Shown here: piece by piece, positions 14,972 through 23,929 of the stretch
How the letters are laid out: each line of letters starts with the position of its first letter
Numbering within the stretch: the stretch's first letter is position 1
Assembly (NCBI GenBank): GCA_001303025.1
Contig: LJNK01000016.1
Coordinates: 1 to 54,525, forward strand
Direction of reading: 5' to 3'
From: Deltaproteobacteria bacterium SG8_13
GTDB taxonomy: Bacteria > Desulfobacterota > Desulfobacteria > Desulfobacterales > SG8-13
Length of the DNA: 54,525 nt
Notes under the pieces: model-generated
The model's input: only the letters and a program-made list of their open reading frames with translations
The model's database searches: none
Told to the model about the DNA's origin: nothing
Translations under genes and position numbers: made by a program

Positions 14972-17119
14972 TTATTCAACTGGTTGCAGAGAAGAACCGT
15001 CACCATTGGCATGCACCACCGGATCGATTGTCTTTAGCATCTCGATCGGTATGTGACATAAAATGCGGTGTCCCCTGCCGTTGGATTGCCAGGGGGGCAC
15101 CTGCTGCTCGCAGATGAGGCCGCCGTCAGCAAGCATCTCCTTGCGTCGCGGACACCGGGTGTGGAAACGGCATCCGGAGGGCGGGTCGAGGGCGCTGGGC
15201 ACGTTGCCGTTGAGGCGTATTTCCGTCTGCTCGGCATCCGGGTCCGGTATCGGCACCGCCGACAGCAGGGCCTCGGTATAGGGATGATAAGGCGGATCGT
15301 AAATCGCCTCTGCCGGGCCCAGTTCGACGATCTGGCCCAGGTACATCACGGCGATGTCGTCGGAGAAAAAGCGCACCACGCTTAAATCGTGGGCGATGAA
15401 AATCATGGAGGAGCCGAAACTCTGCTGGATGTCCAGCAGCAAATTGATTACCGCCGCCTGCACGGAAACATCCAGGGCCGACACCGGCTCGTCACAGATG
15501 ATCAGATCCGGTCGACTGGCCAGGGCCCGGGCGATCCCGACCCGCTGTTTCTCACCGCCGCTGAGCTGACGGGGAAGCCGGTCGTAGTAAGTGGCGCTCA
15601 GGCGCACTGCTTTCAGCAACCGGATGACCTCTTCTTTGACCCGCTTTTTCGGCACCGTTTTGAACTTGCGGATCGGCCGGGCAATCTGCTTTCCGATGGA
15701 ATAGGACGGGTTGAGGGTGGAATCCGGGTTTTGAAACACCATCTGCATTTCCCGGATCAGGCTCGCGTCGCGGCCCGACACCGGTTGGGTGACATCGATG
15801 CCCAAAAACTCAATCTGCCCTTCGGTGACCTGTTCCAAACCAATGATCCCCTTGACCAGGGTCGACTTGCCGCACCCCGATTCCCCCACCACCCCGAGGG
15901 TCCGTCCCTTGGCCAGCCGGAGACTGACGTCGTCCACTGCCTTGACGAATTTCTTCTCTCCCAGTCCGATCAGGCTGACGAGGGAGTTGGACTGCTGGGG
16001 ATAGTAGACTTTGAGTTGATCGAACCCGAGCAGCGGTTCTGCCGGTTTTATTGATTGTGCCAGCGCTTCGACCTGCCTGGCCCGACGCTGCGACCGGCGG
16101 GTTCGCGGCCGGCTGTCGATTTCCCCGGCGTAAATGCAGCGCGCCAGGTGATCGCCGCCGACCTCCAGCAGCGCCGGGCGGCCCTGTCGGCACTGGTCGG
16201 TGGCATAGTTGCACCGGGGGGCAAAGATACATTCGTCTTTTGGCCGCTTGGCCGGCGGCGGCACCCGACCGCGGATCGGATGCAGGTTTGAATCGAGCTT
16301 GCTGTCTCCGAGTTTGGGTACGCAGGAAAGCAGCCCCATCGTATAGGGGTGGCAGGGTCGTTCGAAAATCTCCCTGATATCTCCCCGCTCCACCAGCTCG
16401 CCGGCATACATCACGCACAGATAATCGCTGACACGGGCCACTACTCCCAGGTTGTGGGTAATGAAAATATTGGCGGTCTGATATTCGTTTTTCAGATCTT
16501 CGAGCAAGTCGAGCACCGCGGCTTCCACCGTAACATCCAGGGCGGTGGTGGGCTCATCCATGATCAGCAGGGCCGGGTTGTTCAACATGGCCATGGCGAT
16601 CACCACCCGCTGTTGCTGGCCGCCGGAAATCTGGTGGGTGAAGCGGCGCATGACATCCTGCGGGTCGGGCATGTACACCCGCCTGAGCATTTCCACACAG
16701 CGGTCCCAGGCGTTGGCGGCAGAAATGTCCTTGTGAAAGGTCAACACCTCCACGAGCTGGTCCCCTAAGCGCACCGCAGGATTCAGGGCCTGCATGGGAT
16801 CCTGGTAGACCATGGAAATCCGATCTCCGCGCAGCTTTTTCAGCTCGTTTTCCAAACGTCCGACCAGATCGTTTCCCTGAAAAATCACTTTTCCGCTGTT
16901 GATGCGGCCGTTGGGGCCGAGAAAATTGACAATGCCGAACGCAATCGTGCTTTTGCCGCAGCCGGATTCTCCCACCAGCCCGACGGTTTGTCCCTCCCGG
17001 ACGCCAAAGGATACGTCCCGGACCGCTTCCACTTCCCCCTTGCGGGTTTCATAGGCGATGGTCAGGTGCCGAACATCCAGGACCGGATCGGGGTTTTTGT
17101 CAGGTGTTTTTTTCATCAT
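14972..17119 (-). CDS. Fused double ATP-binding protein of peptide/nickel ABC transporter (DppD-DppF type)
   Basis: One 715-residue chain carrying both nucleotide-binding domains that are usually separate DppD and DppF proteins; it would power the DppB/DppC channel from the cytoplasmic face. Each half has Walker A GESGCGKST, a signature (SGGQQQRVVIA in the first, SGGEKQRVGIA in the second) and Walker B (LLIMDEPTTALD and LIICDEPVSALD). Each half ends with the oligopeptide-transporter C-terminal Cys-rich segment (CIFAPRCNYATDQC, and CRFHTRCPRR). The start at 17119 overlaps the permease stop as ATGATGA, so translation is coupled. Fused ATPases of this type are known in other bacteria (established). 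Confidence 0.95.
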   Translation of the reverse strand: MMKKTPDKNPDPVLDVRHLTIAYETRKGEVEAVRDVSFGVREGQTVGLVGESGCGKSTIAFGIVNFLGPNGRINSGKVIFQGNDLVGRLENELKKLRGDRISMVYQDPMQALNPAVRLGDQLVEVLTFHKDISAANAWDRCVEMLRRVYMPDPQDVMRRFTHQISGGQQQRVVIAMAMLNNPALLIMDEPTTALDVTVEAAVLDLLEDLKNEYQTANIFITHNLGVVARVSDYLCVMYAGELVERGDIREIFERPCHPYTMGLLSCVPKLGDSKLDSNLHPIRGRVPPPAKRPKDECIFAPRCNYATDQCRQGRPALLEVGGDHLARCIYAGEIDSRPRTRRSQRRARQVEALAQSIKPAEPLLGFDQLKVYYPQQSNSLVSLIGLGEKKFVKAVDDVSLRLAKGRTLGVVGESGCGKSTLVKGIIGLEQVTEGQIEFLGIDVTQPVSGRDASLIREMQMVFQNPDSTLNPSYSIGKQIARPIRKFKTVPKKRVKEEVIRLLKAVRLSATYYDRLPRQLSGGEKQRVGIARALASRPDLIICDEPVSALDVSVQAAVINLLLDIQQSFGSSMIFIAHDLSVVRFFSDDIAVMYLGQIVELGPAEAIYDPPYHPYTEALLSAVPIPDPDAEQTEIRLNGNVPSALDPPSGCRFHTRCPRRKEMLADGGLICEQQVPPWQSNGRGHRILCHIPIEMLKTIDPVVHANGDGSSLQPVE

Positions 17120-18105
17120 TGATAGCGCATACTCTCTTCCCGCAGACCGTCTGCCAACAGATTGAGCCCCACCACCAGCGAGGCAATCGCCACCGACGGC
17201 CACAGGGCCGCCCAGGGACTGCCTTCGAGAATGAATTCGCGTCCCTTGGCCACCATGCTGCCCCAGTCCGGCGACGGCGGCGGCAGACCGAGACCCAGAA
17301 AGCCGAGGGTGCCCATGGCAAATATGGCGTAGCCCACCCGCAGCATGGCATCGACAATGATCGGGCCCCTGGCGTTGGGCAGGATTTCGGCAAACATGAT
17401 GTAAAACGGATTCTCCCCCCGGGTTTCTGCCGCACGAACGTATTCCCGGGTGCGAATATCAAGGGTAAGACTGCGCACCAGCCGGGCGATTCCGGGCGTG
17501 CCCACGATGGTGATGGCGATCACCACGTTGACGGCCGACGCCCCCAGGGCGGCCATGATGATCAGAAACAGCAGGATGATGGGCACTGCCATCATTGCAT
17601 CGAGCAGTCGCATGACCACCTCGTCGAGCCAGCCGCCGAAATACCCGCTCACCAGGCCGAGGGTGGTGCCAACCACCAGTGCGACGAATACTCCCCACAG
17701 GGCCGTGCCGCCCGGCAGCCAAACGCTTTCGGAAATCGGCAGGATTACCAGAACGACCCGGGCCCCGTAAATCAATCGGGACCAAAGGTCACGCCCCAAT
17801 TCATCGGTACCGAGCGGGTGCGCCATTGAAGGCCCCTGGTTGGGTGCTTTCCAGTCCTGCTCCAGCGGGGTGTATGGTGTCAGCAGCGGTGCGAGGACAG
17901 CCGCCGACACCCAGAACAAAACGATGATCAAGCCCACCACGGCAGCCCGGGATGCAAAAAGAATCGACAGGCCTGCCCGCAACCGGTGCCAGTGCCCGGG
18001 GCGGGTCACATCGTGCTCCGGTTGGATCACGTCGTTTGCATGGGTGTCGACTGCGGCGCTGTGTGTGCCAGTTGCCGAATCGATGGTTTCATTCGTTTCG
18101 TTCAC
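17116..18105 (-). CDS. dppC: ABC transporter permease, DppC type
   Basis: Inner-membrane permease of 329 residues with a cytoplasmic N-terminal stretch of about 50 residues and then helices starting AAVVGLIIVLFWVSAAVLAPLL. The ATPase-coupling EAA loop reads YVRAAETRGENPFYIMFAEILPNARGPI near residues 235-260. HPLGTDELGRDLWSRLIYGAR is the DppC/OppC signature. It starts with GTG 12 bases after the DppB-like stop. With the neighbouring genes it forms an uptake system for peptides, nickel complexes or similar small solutes. Confidence 0.93.
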   Translation of the reverse strand: MNETNETIDSATGTHSAAVDTHANDVIQPEHDVTRPGHWHRLRAGLSILFASRAAVVGLIIVLFWVSAAVLAPLLTPYTPLEQDWKAPNQGPSMAHPLGTDELGRDLWSRLIYGARVVLVILPISESVWLPGGTALWGVFVALVVGTTLGLVSGYFGGWLDEVVMRLLDAMMAVPIILLFLIIMAALGASAVNVVIAITIVGTPGIARLVRSLTLDIRTREYVRAAETRGENPFYIMFAEILPNARGPIIVDAMLRVGYAIFAMGTLGFLGLGLPPPSPDWGSMVAKGREFILEGSPWAALWPSVAIASLVVGLNLLADGLREESMRYQ

Positions 18106-18117
18106 GGCTCGTTCCGG

Positions 18118-19416
18118 CTATGTGTACCGGATTCTTGGATTGATGATTGTATAAATGATGTCGGCGACCAGCTGGGTGCCGACAGCCACGATGACAAGGA
18201 TCATCGCCCCGGCCTCAAGGGCATTGATATCTTTGTACAGCGCCGAGTCGAGCAGGTACTTGCCCAGTCCCGGATAGCCGAACACCACCTCCACGATGAC
18301 GATGCCCCCCATCAGCCAGTTGACGTGCAGCATGATCACTGTAATCGGTGCCATCAGGGCGTTGCGCACGGCATGCTTGGTGATAATCCGCCAGTAGGGC
18401 AACCCCTTGAGATAGGCTGTACGGATGTAAGGCGAGCGCATTACCTCCACCATGCTGGCCCGGGTGATGCGCAGCACGTATCCGAGTTCGATCAACGTCA
18501 GCGTCAGCACCGGCAAGATGAGCATGTCCGGCCGCTCCCAGGGGGCTTTTTCTCCAAATACAGTGGCCCCGGGAACCAGCTGCCACCAGACCGCAACGAT
18601 CAGGATCAGAAAGATGCCGGTGGCAAACTCGGGAATAACCGAGAACATCATGCCCCCCACCGACAGCACCCGGTCCCGGATGCTGCCTTCTTTGAGCCCG
18701 GCTAACAGACCTAGAAACAGCGCCAGGGGCATGACGATGACAAAGGCGATGCCCGCCAGCACAAGGGAATTTCGGAGTCGGACATACAGGCTGTCACCTA
18801 CCGGGCGGCCGGTACGCAGGGACTCTCCGGGATCGCCCCGAATGAACCCTTTTTTCAGCGGGAGATACTCTTCCGGCCCGCCGGAGCTTTGTTTCCAGCC
18901 TGAGCCCATAATAAAAGTCCAGACTTTGCGGTCGGTGCCCTTTTGCCAGCGTACGGCATGGTTGGCGTTGTCCACCCCCCAGAATGACCAGCCTCCCTGC
19001 GGATCGGATTCCCAGCGCCGGTTGTCGATCTTGCGGACGGTTTTTCCGTCCGGCTGCCGCAGCTCGGCCACCAGATCATCCCCCTGGAGCTTCCAGCGAA
19101 CCGGGCGGCCGCTCTCGTCGATCGCCCACCACTCGACAAATCCTTTCTCGGTGACCAATCGCTTCAACCGCAGGCCGATTTTGCGCGCTGCCTTCCAGTC
19201 GGAGCCGAAAAGCCAGTGGACATAGCGCTGCCAGACCGGCTTATCGAGTCCGAGCTGGGCTAGAAAGGAGGCTTCCTGCTCCGGGGTGACAAACGCTCCC
19301 AACACGTTGCGGGCGACGTTTCCCGGCGAGGCTTCCGTAATCAAGAACACGGCCATGGAAACCAGCAGCATGGTCAGCAGCAGCAGCACAAGTCGTCTGA
19401 CGATAAATTTACCCAT
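18118..19416 (-). CDS. dppB: ABC transporter permease, DppB type, with periplasmic insert
   Basis: Inner-membrane permease of 432 residues, about 100 longer than usual DppB proteins. Helix 1 is VLLLLTMLLVSMAVFLIT. The usual transport domain resumes at DPGESLRTGRPVGDSL near residue 195, with the EAA loop YIRTAYLKGLPYWRIITKHAVRN and a typical C-terminus. Between them, residues about 74-193 form an extra, presumably periplasmic, domain. It holds two similar units near 94-117 and 143-166 that share W-x(10)-W spacing and VRW. Normal DppB has a short loop there. AGGA lies 8 bases before the ATG. The gene is downstream of the binding protein. Confidence 0.92.
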   Translation of the reverse strand: MGKFIVRRLVLLLLTMLLVSMAVFLITEASPGNVARNVLGAFVTPEQEASFLAQLGLDKPVWQRYVHWLFGSDWKAARKIGLRLKRLVTEKGFVEWWAIDESGRPVRWKLQGDDLVAELRQPDGKTVRKIDNRRWESDPQGGWSFWGVDNANHAVRWQKGTDRKVWTFIMGSGWKQSSGGPEEYLPLKKGFIRGDPGESLRTGRPVGDSLYVRLRNSLVLAGIAFVIVMPLALFLGLLAGLKEGSIRDRVLSVGGMMFSVIPEFATGIFLILIVAVWWQLVPGATVFGEKAPWERPDMLILPVLTLTLIELGYVLRITRASMVEVMRSPYIRTAYLKGLPYWRIITKHAVRNALMAPITVIMLHVNWLMGGIVIVEVVFGYPGLGKYLLDSALYKDINALEAGAMILVIVAVGTQLVADIIYTIINPRIRYT

Positions 19417-19442
19417 CTCCTACTTCCTGCCGCACAAGAAGC

Positions 19443-19470
19443 GGGCGGATCAGATTGCTCCGACCCGCCC
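19443..19470 (-). terminator. Intercistronic hairpin between binding protein and permease genes
   Basis: A 9-base stem (19443-19451 with 19462-19470, one G-U pair) lies between the binding protein stop and the permease start. There is no T-tract, so it more likely stabilises the upstream mRNA or gives partial attenuation, keeping the binding protein in excess. Confidence 0.45.
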
Positions 19471-19497
19471 CGTTGCGGTTGCGGTAAGTGGCCAAGA

Positions 19498-21150
19498 CTA
19501 GGATTTCAGCCAGGCTTCATTGAACAGAAAGACCAGATTGGGATGAGCTGCGACATTCTGGAGCCTTTTGTTGGAGCACATCCAGGTGTTCATCCAATAG
19601 GCGATCCCGATCGGACCCCGCGTCATCTGGATTTCTTCCAACTCGCAGAATATATTCCGACGTGCGTTGATATCCAGGGTGCCGCTGGCGGTGGCCAGCA
19701 GGTCGCTGAATTCCGGATCGACCCAGCGGGTTTCATTCCAGGGTACCGGCTTGCCGTCAGCATCGGCAATGTATGCCAGGTTGGGGACCATGGTGCCTAA
19801 GGGGCGGTGGGTCCAGGGGGTTACGCCCAGATCGACTTCGGTCCACTTTTCCCAATACTGGCTGGTGGGCATGGTCTGGATGTTGACACGAATACCGGCC
19901 GGAGCGGCATCCTGCTTGAGAACCTCGGCATAGCGCACAATATCGGTCCACTCCGAGCCCACGGCCAGATTTACCTCGATGCCGTTGGGATAGCCGGCTT
20001 CTGCCAGCAGCTTTCTGGCTCGCTGCGGTTGATACCTCGGGAACGGCTTTGAACAATACTCGGGGTGTTTTGGATAGACGTGAAAGTCCTGCCCCCGTAT
20101 TCCTTCCCCCTGGTATGCCAGGGCCAGAATTTTTTCGCGGTTCTGGCAAAGTTTCAAGGCCATTCGAACCCGGTTGTCGTCCCAGGGTTTCATGTCCACC
20201 CGCATGCGCATCACCCGCGTGGTAGCAGTGGCCACCGGCATGACCTGGACGTGGGCATCGCGATTGACGGCTTTCATGATTTGCGGCCCGGGATTGTCGG
20301 AGGCATCGATCAGGTCGATTTCGCCGGACTTCAGGGCGGCTATCTGCGGCGCCAGCTCTCCTCCCATGTCGATGAAGCGGATCTCATCGATGTAGGGCAG
20401 CGGCTTGCCGTCAAATCCTTTTTGCCAGTAGTTACTGCGGGCCTTGACGATACAGATCTCTCCTTCGTTATAAGTGTCCAGGACAAAGGGGCCGGTTCCA
20501 TGCGGCCGTTTCTTCATGTCCCCCTCGAATGTGCGGTGGCTGAGAACCTGGGCCGTGTATTGAAAAAAGTGTTCCGGTATCGCAATCTCGGCCCTCTTCA
20601 GGTGGAGCTTGAATCGATAGTCGTCGACCTTTTCGATGCCGCCGGGATCGAGGTAAGAGCCGACCAGGCCAAGCAGCGATGATTTTACATCTTTGTTCAG
20701 CCACTGGTTGATGGTGAAGATGCAGTCATCGGCGGTAAGGGTGTCTCCGTTGTTGAATGCGACCCCCCGGCGAACGTTGAAGGTCCACGTTTTCAGGTCA
20801 TCGCTGGCCGACCAGCTCTCGCACAGGTAGGGGCGTGTTATATTGTCCGGTCCCGTAAGGGTCATGTACTCGAACACCATTCGCATGGAGTTGGACGGCA
20901 TCAGCCAGGAAAAGCGCGCCGGATGGTCGATTTTCTGGACTTGCTGCGAAACCTTAAGCGTCCCACCCCGCCGGATATCCGCTGCCAAGGTCTTGCGCGG
21001 CAGCAGCAGTCCGATCATCTGGCCCGCGGCCAAAGTCGACACTCCCAGCAGAGTGGCGTAGCGCATAAAATCCCGACGACTGATCTCCCCATTCTGCAGT
21101 TGTCTTTTGAGATCACTCACCGCCGGATGGAACTGATCGGTTGAATCCAT
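19498..21150 (-). CDS. ABC transporter substrate-binding protein, family 5, with Tat signal
   Basis: Extracytoplasmic solute-binding protein of 550 residues (SBP_bac_5, as in DppA/OppA/NikA). The N-terminus has a twin-arginine signal, ISRRDFMR followed by a hydrophobic run to about residue 45, so it may fold before export. Family landmarks are LCESWSASDDLKTWTFNVRRGVAFNNGDTLTADD near residues 105-140 and KARSNYW in domain 2. AGGAGGCTGTA precedes ATG 21150, which beats a longer reading to 21204. It is the first gene of the ABC operon. Peptide, sugar-oligomer or metal-chelate ligands are all possible. Confidence 0.94.
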   Translation of the reverse strand: MDSTDQFHPAVSDLKRQLQNGEISRRDFMRYATLLGVSTLAAGQMIGLLLPRKTLAADIRRGGTLKVSQQVQKIDHPARFSWLMPSNSMRMVFEYMTLTGPDNITRPYLCESWSASDDLKTWTFNVRRGVAFNNGDTLTADDCIFTINQWLNKDVKSSLLGLVGSYLDPGGIEKVDDYRFKLHLKRAEIAIPEHFFQYTAQVLSHRTFEGDMKKRPHGTGPFVLDTYNEGEICIVKARSNYWQKGFDGKPLPYIDEIRFIDMGGELAPQIAALKSGEIDLIDASDNPGPQIMKAVNRDAHVQVMPVATATTRVMRMRVDMKPWDDNRVRMALKLCQNREKILALAYQGEGIRGQDFHVYPKHPEYCSKPFPRYQPQRARKLLAEAGYPNGIEVNLAVGSEWTDIVRYAEVLKQDAAPAGIRVNIQTMPTSQYWEKWTEVDLGVTPWTHRPLGTMVPNLAYIADADGKPVPWNETRWVDPEFSDLLATASGTLDINARRNIFCELEEIQMTRGPIGIAYWMNTWMCSNKRLQNVAAHPNLVFLFNEAWLKS

Positions 21151-21236
21151 TACAGCCTCCTTGTGCTTCGGGTTACCATAGACAGGCGCTGCCAACGTTG
21201 ACACGCATCAGCCTGTTTTTACTTTGAACTGATAGT

Positions 21237-21263
21237 TTTTCACCAGTAAACAGCTGGTGAAAA
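21237..21263. promoter_or_regulatory. Perfect 10-bp inverted repeat, operator or leader hairpin
   Basis: TTTTCACCAG and CTGGTGAAAA are separated by 7 bases, about 87 bases before the binding-protein start and downstream of the predicted promoter. It could be a repressor site for the adjacent MarR or an RNA hairpin in the leader. No T-tract follows, so simple termination is unlikely. Confidence 0.5.
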
Positions 21264-21331
21264 TATTTTTCTGTGTATTTACAACGGATTATCTGTAAAA
21301 TGGGTGGTTTTTACGTGCTATTTAGCTGTTT

Positions 21332-21358
21332 ATTATGTTGAAATCAAATGATTGTCAA
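21332..21358 (-). promoter_or_regulatory. Candidate promoter of ABC transporter operon
   Basis: On the minus strand a perfect TTGACA (21353-21358) is followed 15 bases later by CATAAT (21332-21337), or 17 bases later by TAATAA. The leader would be about 170 bases and include the inverted repeat at 21237-21263. Confidence 0.45.
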
Positions 21359-21482
21359 GGAAGGATACGGTATTTTTAACCATTCTCTGTGGGATAGCGC
21401 TGGATGCAACATGATGGAATTGATATAACTATCTGTATATTAAATTTATTTACTACATACTTTCGTCGAATTGACAACTCCC

Positions 21483-21512
21483 TTGACTTTTCCGGAACAA
21501 CAACGGTATTAT
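21483..21512 (+). promoter_or_regulatory. Candidate sigma-70 promoter of marR
   Basis: TTGACT (21483-21488) and TATTAT (21507-21512) are 18 bases apart in an AT-rich stretch, giving a leader of about 110 bases before the MarR start. Confidence 0.5.
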
Positions 21513-21630
21513 TTGCGACAATATATAATATAGCTTTATTTTTCAGCATGTTAAAAATTTTCTATAAAGGCCCGGTTGGGATATCACCAAAAACACTTTG
21601 AACAGAAACTAAAAATTAGGTGAACAGCAG

Positions 21631-22131
21631 ATGCCGGAAGCAATCACGGACAGGGACCTGACCAATGATGTGCTCATATGCCTGAGAAGAATTATTCAGT
21701 TGATCGACATCCACTCCAAATACCTGATTAAAACGGTCGGGCTGTCGGCTCCACAACTCACCATCCTGCATGAAGCGGTCCGCAAAGGCAAGCAGTCGAC
21801 GAGTGAAATCGCCAGAGCCGTCAGCCTGAGCCAGGCTACCGTGACCGGCATACTGGAGCGGCTGGAAAAACGCGGTTTCATCAGACGGGTCCGTGACGAG
21901 GTCGATCGACGCAAAGTGCTGGTATGCGCCACACCGGATTGCCACAAGCTGTTGGAAAAAACCCCTCCACTGCTGCAGGAGTCTTTCATCGATGCATTCG
22001 GCAACCTCCAATCGTGGGAGAAGGCGATGATACTGTGCTCATTGCAGCGTATACTGTCCATGATGGAGGTGAAAAAAGTCGACGCCGCATTGATGGAGCA
22101 GTCGCAAGATCCATCAGGTTTTCCTCTGTAA
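21631..22131 (+). CDS. MarR-family transcriptional regulator
   Basis: Winged-helix DNA-binding protein of 166 residues, presumably dimeric. The recognition region is GKQSTSEIARAVSLSQATVTGILERLEKRGFIRR near residues 53-86, followed by the wing RDEVDRRKVLVCAT. The N-terminal helix (IIQLIDIHSKYLIKTVGLSAPQLTILHEA) is typical of the family. AGGTGAACAGC precedes the ATG. It is divergent from the ABC operon and the shared control region contains inverted repeats, so local regulation of that operon is the simplest view. The ligand is unknown. Confidence 0.92.
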   Translation: MPEAITDRDLTNDVLICLRRIIQLIDIHSKYLIKTVGLSAPQLTILHEAVRKGKQSTSEIARAVSLSQATVTGILERLEKRGFIRRVRDEVDRRKVLVCATPDCHKLLEKTPPLLQESFIDAFGNLQSWEKAMILCSLQRILSMMEVKKVDAALMEQSQDPSGFPL

Positions 22132-22338
22132 GAATAACCGCCGATAAATCCGGCAGGGCGCCAGGCTGAAACATCTTCGGCATACCTCCCGATATGATTG
22201 GTCACAGGCCACCGGCCTGGTTGATCAGCACGAGTTTGATGCGGCCGGTGGCAGTCGACTTTGCGATCATGGACCACGCATTGCAGATTCGGTCAGGGCT
22301 GTTGCAACCCTGCCAAAAGATGTTTTCCCACAGGGCAT

Positions 22339-22700
22339 CTACCAGTTGTCAAGGCCGATAGCATTGGCGGGTGAAGCGGTGCTCTTGATGCGCTTGCCGG
22401 TCATATCCAGATTCACCAGCGCACCTTTCTCGGTATTCGCGTTGGTTCCACCCAAAAAAGGTCGACCACCAGTTCCTGCCGGAGGCGATCAATAATCTCA
22501 GCGTGCGATACACCGATTTCAAACGGATCGATCGCACAAACGCGACGGTCTTGTTTCGCCACACCGCCCATACCGGTAGCACAAAGCGCCGGCGAATCTC
22601 TGCGGGAAACAATTTCGAAGTTGATTCGGGGATGGATGGCATCGATCACCAGGCCCCGCTCCTCCTCAGTATTCTCTGCCCCAAAAGCCATGAAACCAAT
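22339..22700 (-). pseudogene. Remnant of a LUD-domain (lactate-utilisation type) gene
   Basis: On the minus strand one frame reads AEIIDRLRQELVVDLF. After a one-base shift the next frame reads LGGTNANTEKGALVNLDM then TGKRI. Joined, this looks like the conserved LUD stretch (pattern ADVFLTGTNAVTEDG-LVN-D-TGNR). The shifted frame stops at 22339 without the usual GP-KVI segment. Upstream, similarity fades and further stops occur. This suggests an inactivated gene. The extent at the 5' side is a guess and the family assignment rests on one motif. Confidence 0.4.
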
Positions 22701-22883
22701 TTGCCACGGCGCCTGGATGCAGTTCCTCAACCTGTAACGACCGCATTTCTTCCGATTGCTGATCAAACCAGCGTGCCTTCCTGCTTGTTGTTCACGGTGG
22801 CAGTGCATGGGCCAGGAACACCAGCCCTGCGCAGCAGGTAACGTTCTGCTGCTCCGGTCATATTTACAGGCCTGTCGATTTGA

Positions 22884-22892
22884 TGGTATAAT
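22884..22892 (+). promoter_or_regulatory. Extended -10 promoter of DUF1566 lipoprotein
   Basis: TGGTATAAT is an extended -10 (TGn plus consensus TATAAT). The -35 at 17 bases upstream (TTACAG) is poor, as is common for this class. It lies about 110 bases before the gene start. Confidence 0.5.
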
Positions 22893-23004
22893 ACCGTTGT
22901 AGGAACAAACACCGAGGGGGGATGACTGACCGCTGCTTTCCGAGGGAAAAATCCCGTCCATAAATAACGGTTTGAGATAAAAACCGCTGGGGGACTTGTT
23001 AATA

Positions 23005-23925
23005 ATGCGATCCAAGACGCTGCTGTTACTTCTTCTCTGTCTATCGATGATCAGCATCGGCACTGCCTGTAAAGACAGGGCAGTAACTACCGTAAGCAAT
23101 GATATCGTCGTTCTGATCGAGTCTCCTTCAAAGTACTACTTTCAAGAAGGGGACGCGATTGAATTCGCAGGCTCGGGAACAGCCAGTGCGGGGGATGTGG
23201 CCGAAAACAATCTTGAGTGGACCTCGAGCCTCGACGGCGTGATCGGCACCGGCACCTTGTTTGCGCGAGAGGATCTTTCCGTGGGTACGCACGAGATCGA
23301 GTTGTCCGCCGTTAACCAGTCCGGGGAGGTCTTTACCGACACAACCACCATCGAGATTTACAAACGAAGGGCGCGGAAAAGAACCGCACAGAAAGAAGAA
23401 AAATGGTTTCGCAGAATCAATGATCCGGTGGACGGCGGCACTTACATCGAGGTGCACGACGGGACGATCATTGACATGAGTACAGGGTTAATGTGGGAAA
23501 AAAGCCCGGATAACGGGCAACGCAATTTCCAGGGTGCGGTTGCGCATGCGAAAAAATTGAGGCTTGGCGGTCACAAAGACTGGCGGGTGCCGACCTTGCA
23601 CGAGCTGAGGATGATCAGCAACATCAGCTTCAGCCCCAAGTATCGCCGAATGTTTAACATCAGCGAAAGCGCAGTTGTACACAGTGCCGCGATATGCAAT
23701 GTGTTCGAGACCATGAACGGACATTTCTGGAGTTATGACACATCGAACCGATACATTATGATTGCCGGCAAGCGCTACGGTCACGCCGTTCTGTATCAAT
23801 TTGATTTTACGGTGAACTCGTTTCGAGGGACCTATACTCCATACAACTTAAATAAGCCGGGGTATGTGCGGTGCGTCCGAAATGCCGATCTGAAAAAGTG
23901 GAGAAAGCTTCTGGCTAAAAAATAA
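23005..23925 (+). CDS. Exported DUF1566 (Lcl-like) domain protein, probable lipoprotein
   Basis: Predicted exported protein of 306 residues. The N-terminal hydrophobic run LLLLLLCLSMISIGTAC leads to a Cys that may be lipidated, although the lipobox is imperfect. Residues about 35-120 look like an Ig/PKD-type beta domain (FQEGDAIEFAGSGTASAGD, then SVGTHEIELSAVNQSG). Residues about 155-295 match DUF1566/Lcl: DMSTGLMWEKS, then GGHKDWRVPTLHELRMIS, and ending GYVRCVR. Lcl-type domains occur in adhesins and surface proteins. ATG 23005 is preferred over TTG 22996, which is too close to the ribosome site. It ends 4 bases from the convergent response regulator. Confidence 0.82.
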   Translation: MRSKTLLLLLLCLSMISIGTACKDRAVTTVSNDIVVLIESPSKYYFQEGDAIEFAGSGTASAGDVAENNLEWTSSLDGVIGTGTLFAREDLSVGTHEIELSAVNQSGEVFTDTTTIEIYKRRARKRTAQKEEKWFRRINDPVDGGTYIEVHDGTIIDMSTGLMWEKSPDNGQRNFQGAVAHAKKLRLGGHKDWRVPTLHELRMISNISFSPKYRRMFNISESAVVHSAAICNVFETMNGHFWSYDTSNRYIMIAGKRYGHAVLYQFDFTVNSFRGTYTPYNLNKPGYVRCVRNADLKKWRKLLAKK

Positions 23926-23929
23926 ATGC

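Larger units (their letters stand above)
21151..21630. other. AT-rich divergent control region between ABC operon and marR
   Basis: A 480-base AT-rich gap with promoters for both directions and a 10-base inverted repeat. The MarR protein encoded on the right is the obvious candidate regulator of both units (inference). TAAACAGCT at 21247-21255 recurs inverted as AGCTGTTTA at 21324-21332. No small gene is evident. Confidence 0.55.
22132..23004. other. Gap with decayed coding sequence
   Basis: About 870 bases between marR and the DUF1566 lipoprotein. The middle part holds a broken LUD-like reading on the minus strand, listed separately. The right end holds the lipoprotein promoter. No intact gene is convincing on either strand. 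Confidence 0.5.

Noticed and set aside
22413-23099. 228-codon minus-strand reading taken as an intact gene
   Set aside because: The N-terminal half covers the plus-strand lipoprotein promoter and start and is not protein-like. Only the last third resembles LUD, and it continues in another frame, so a pseudogene is the better reading.
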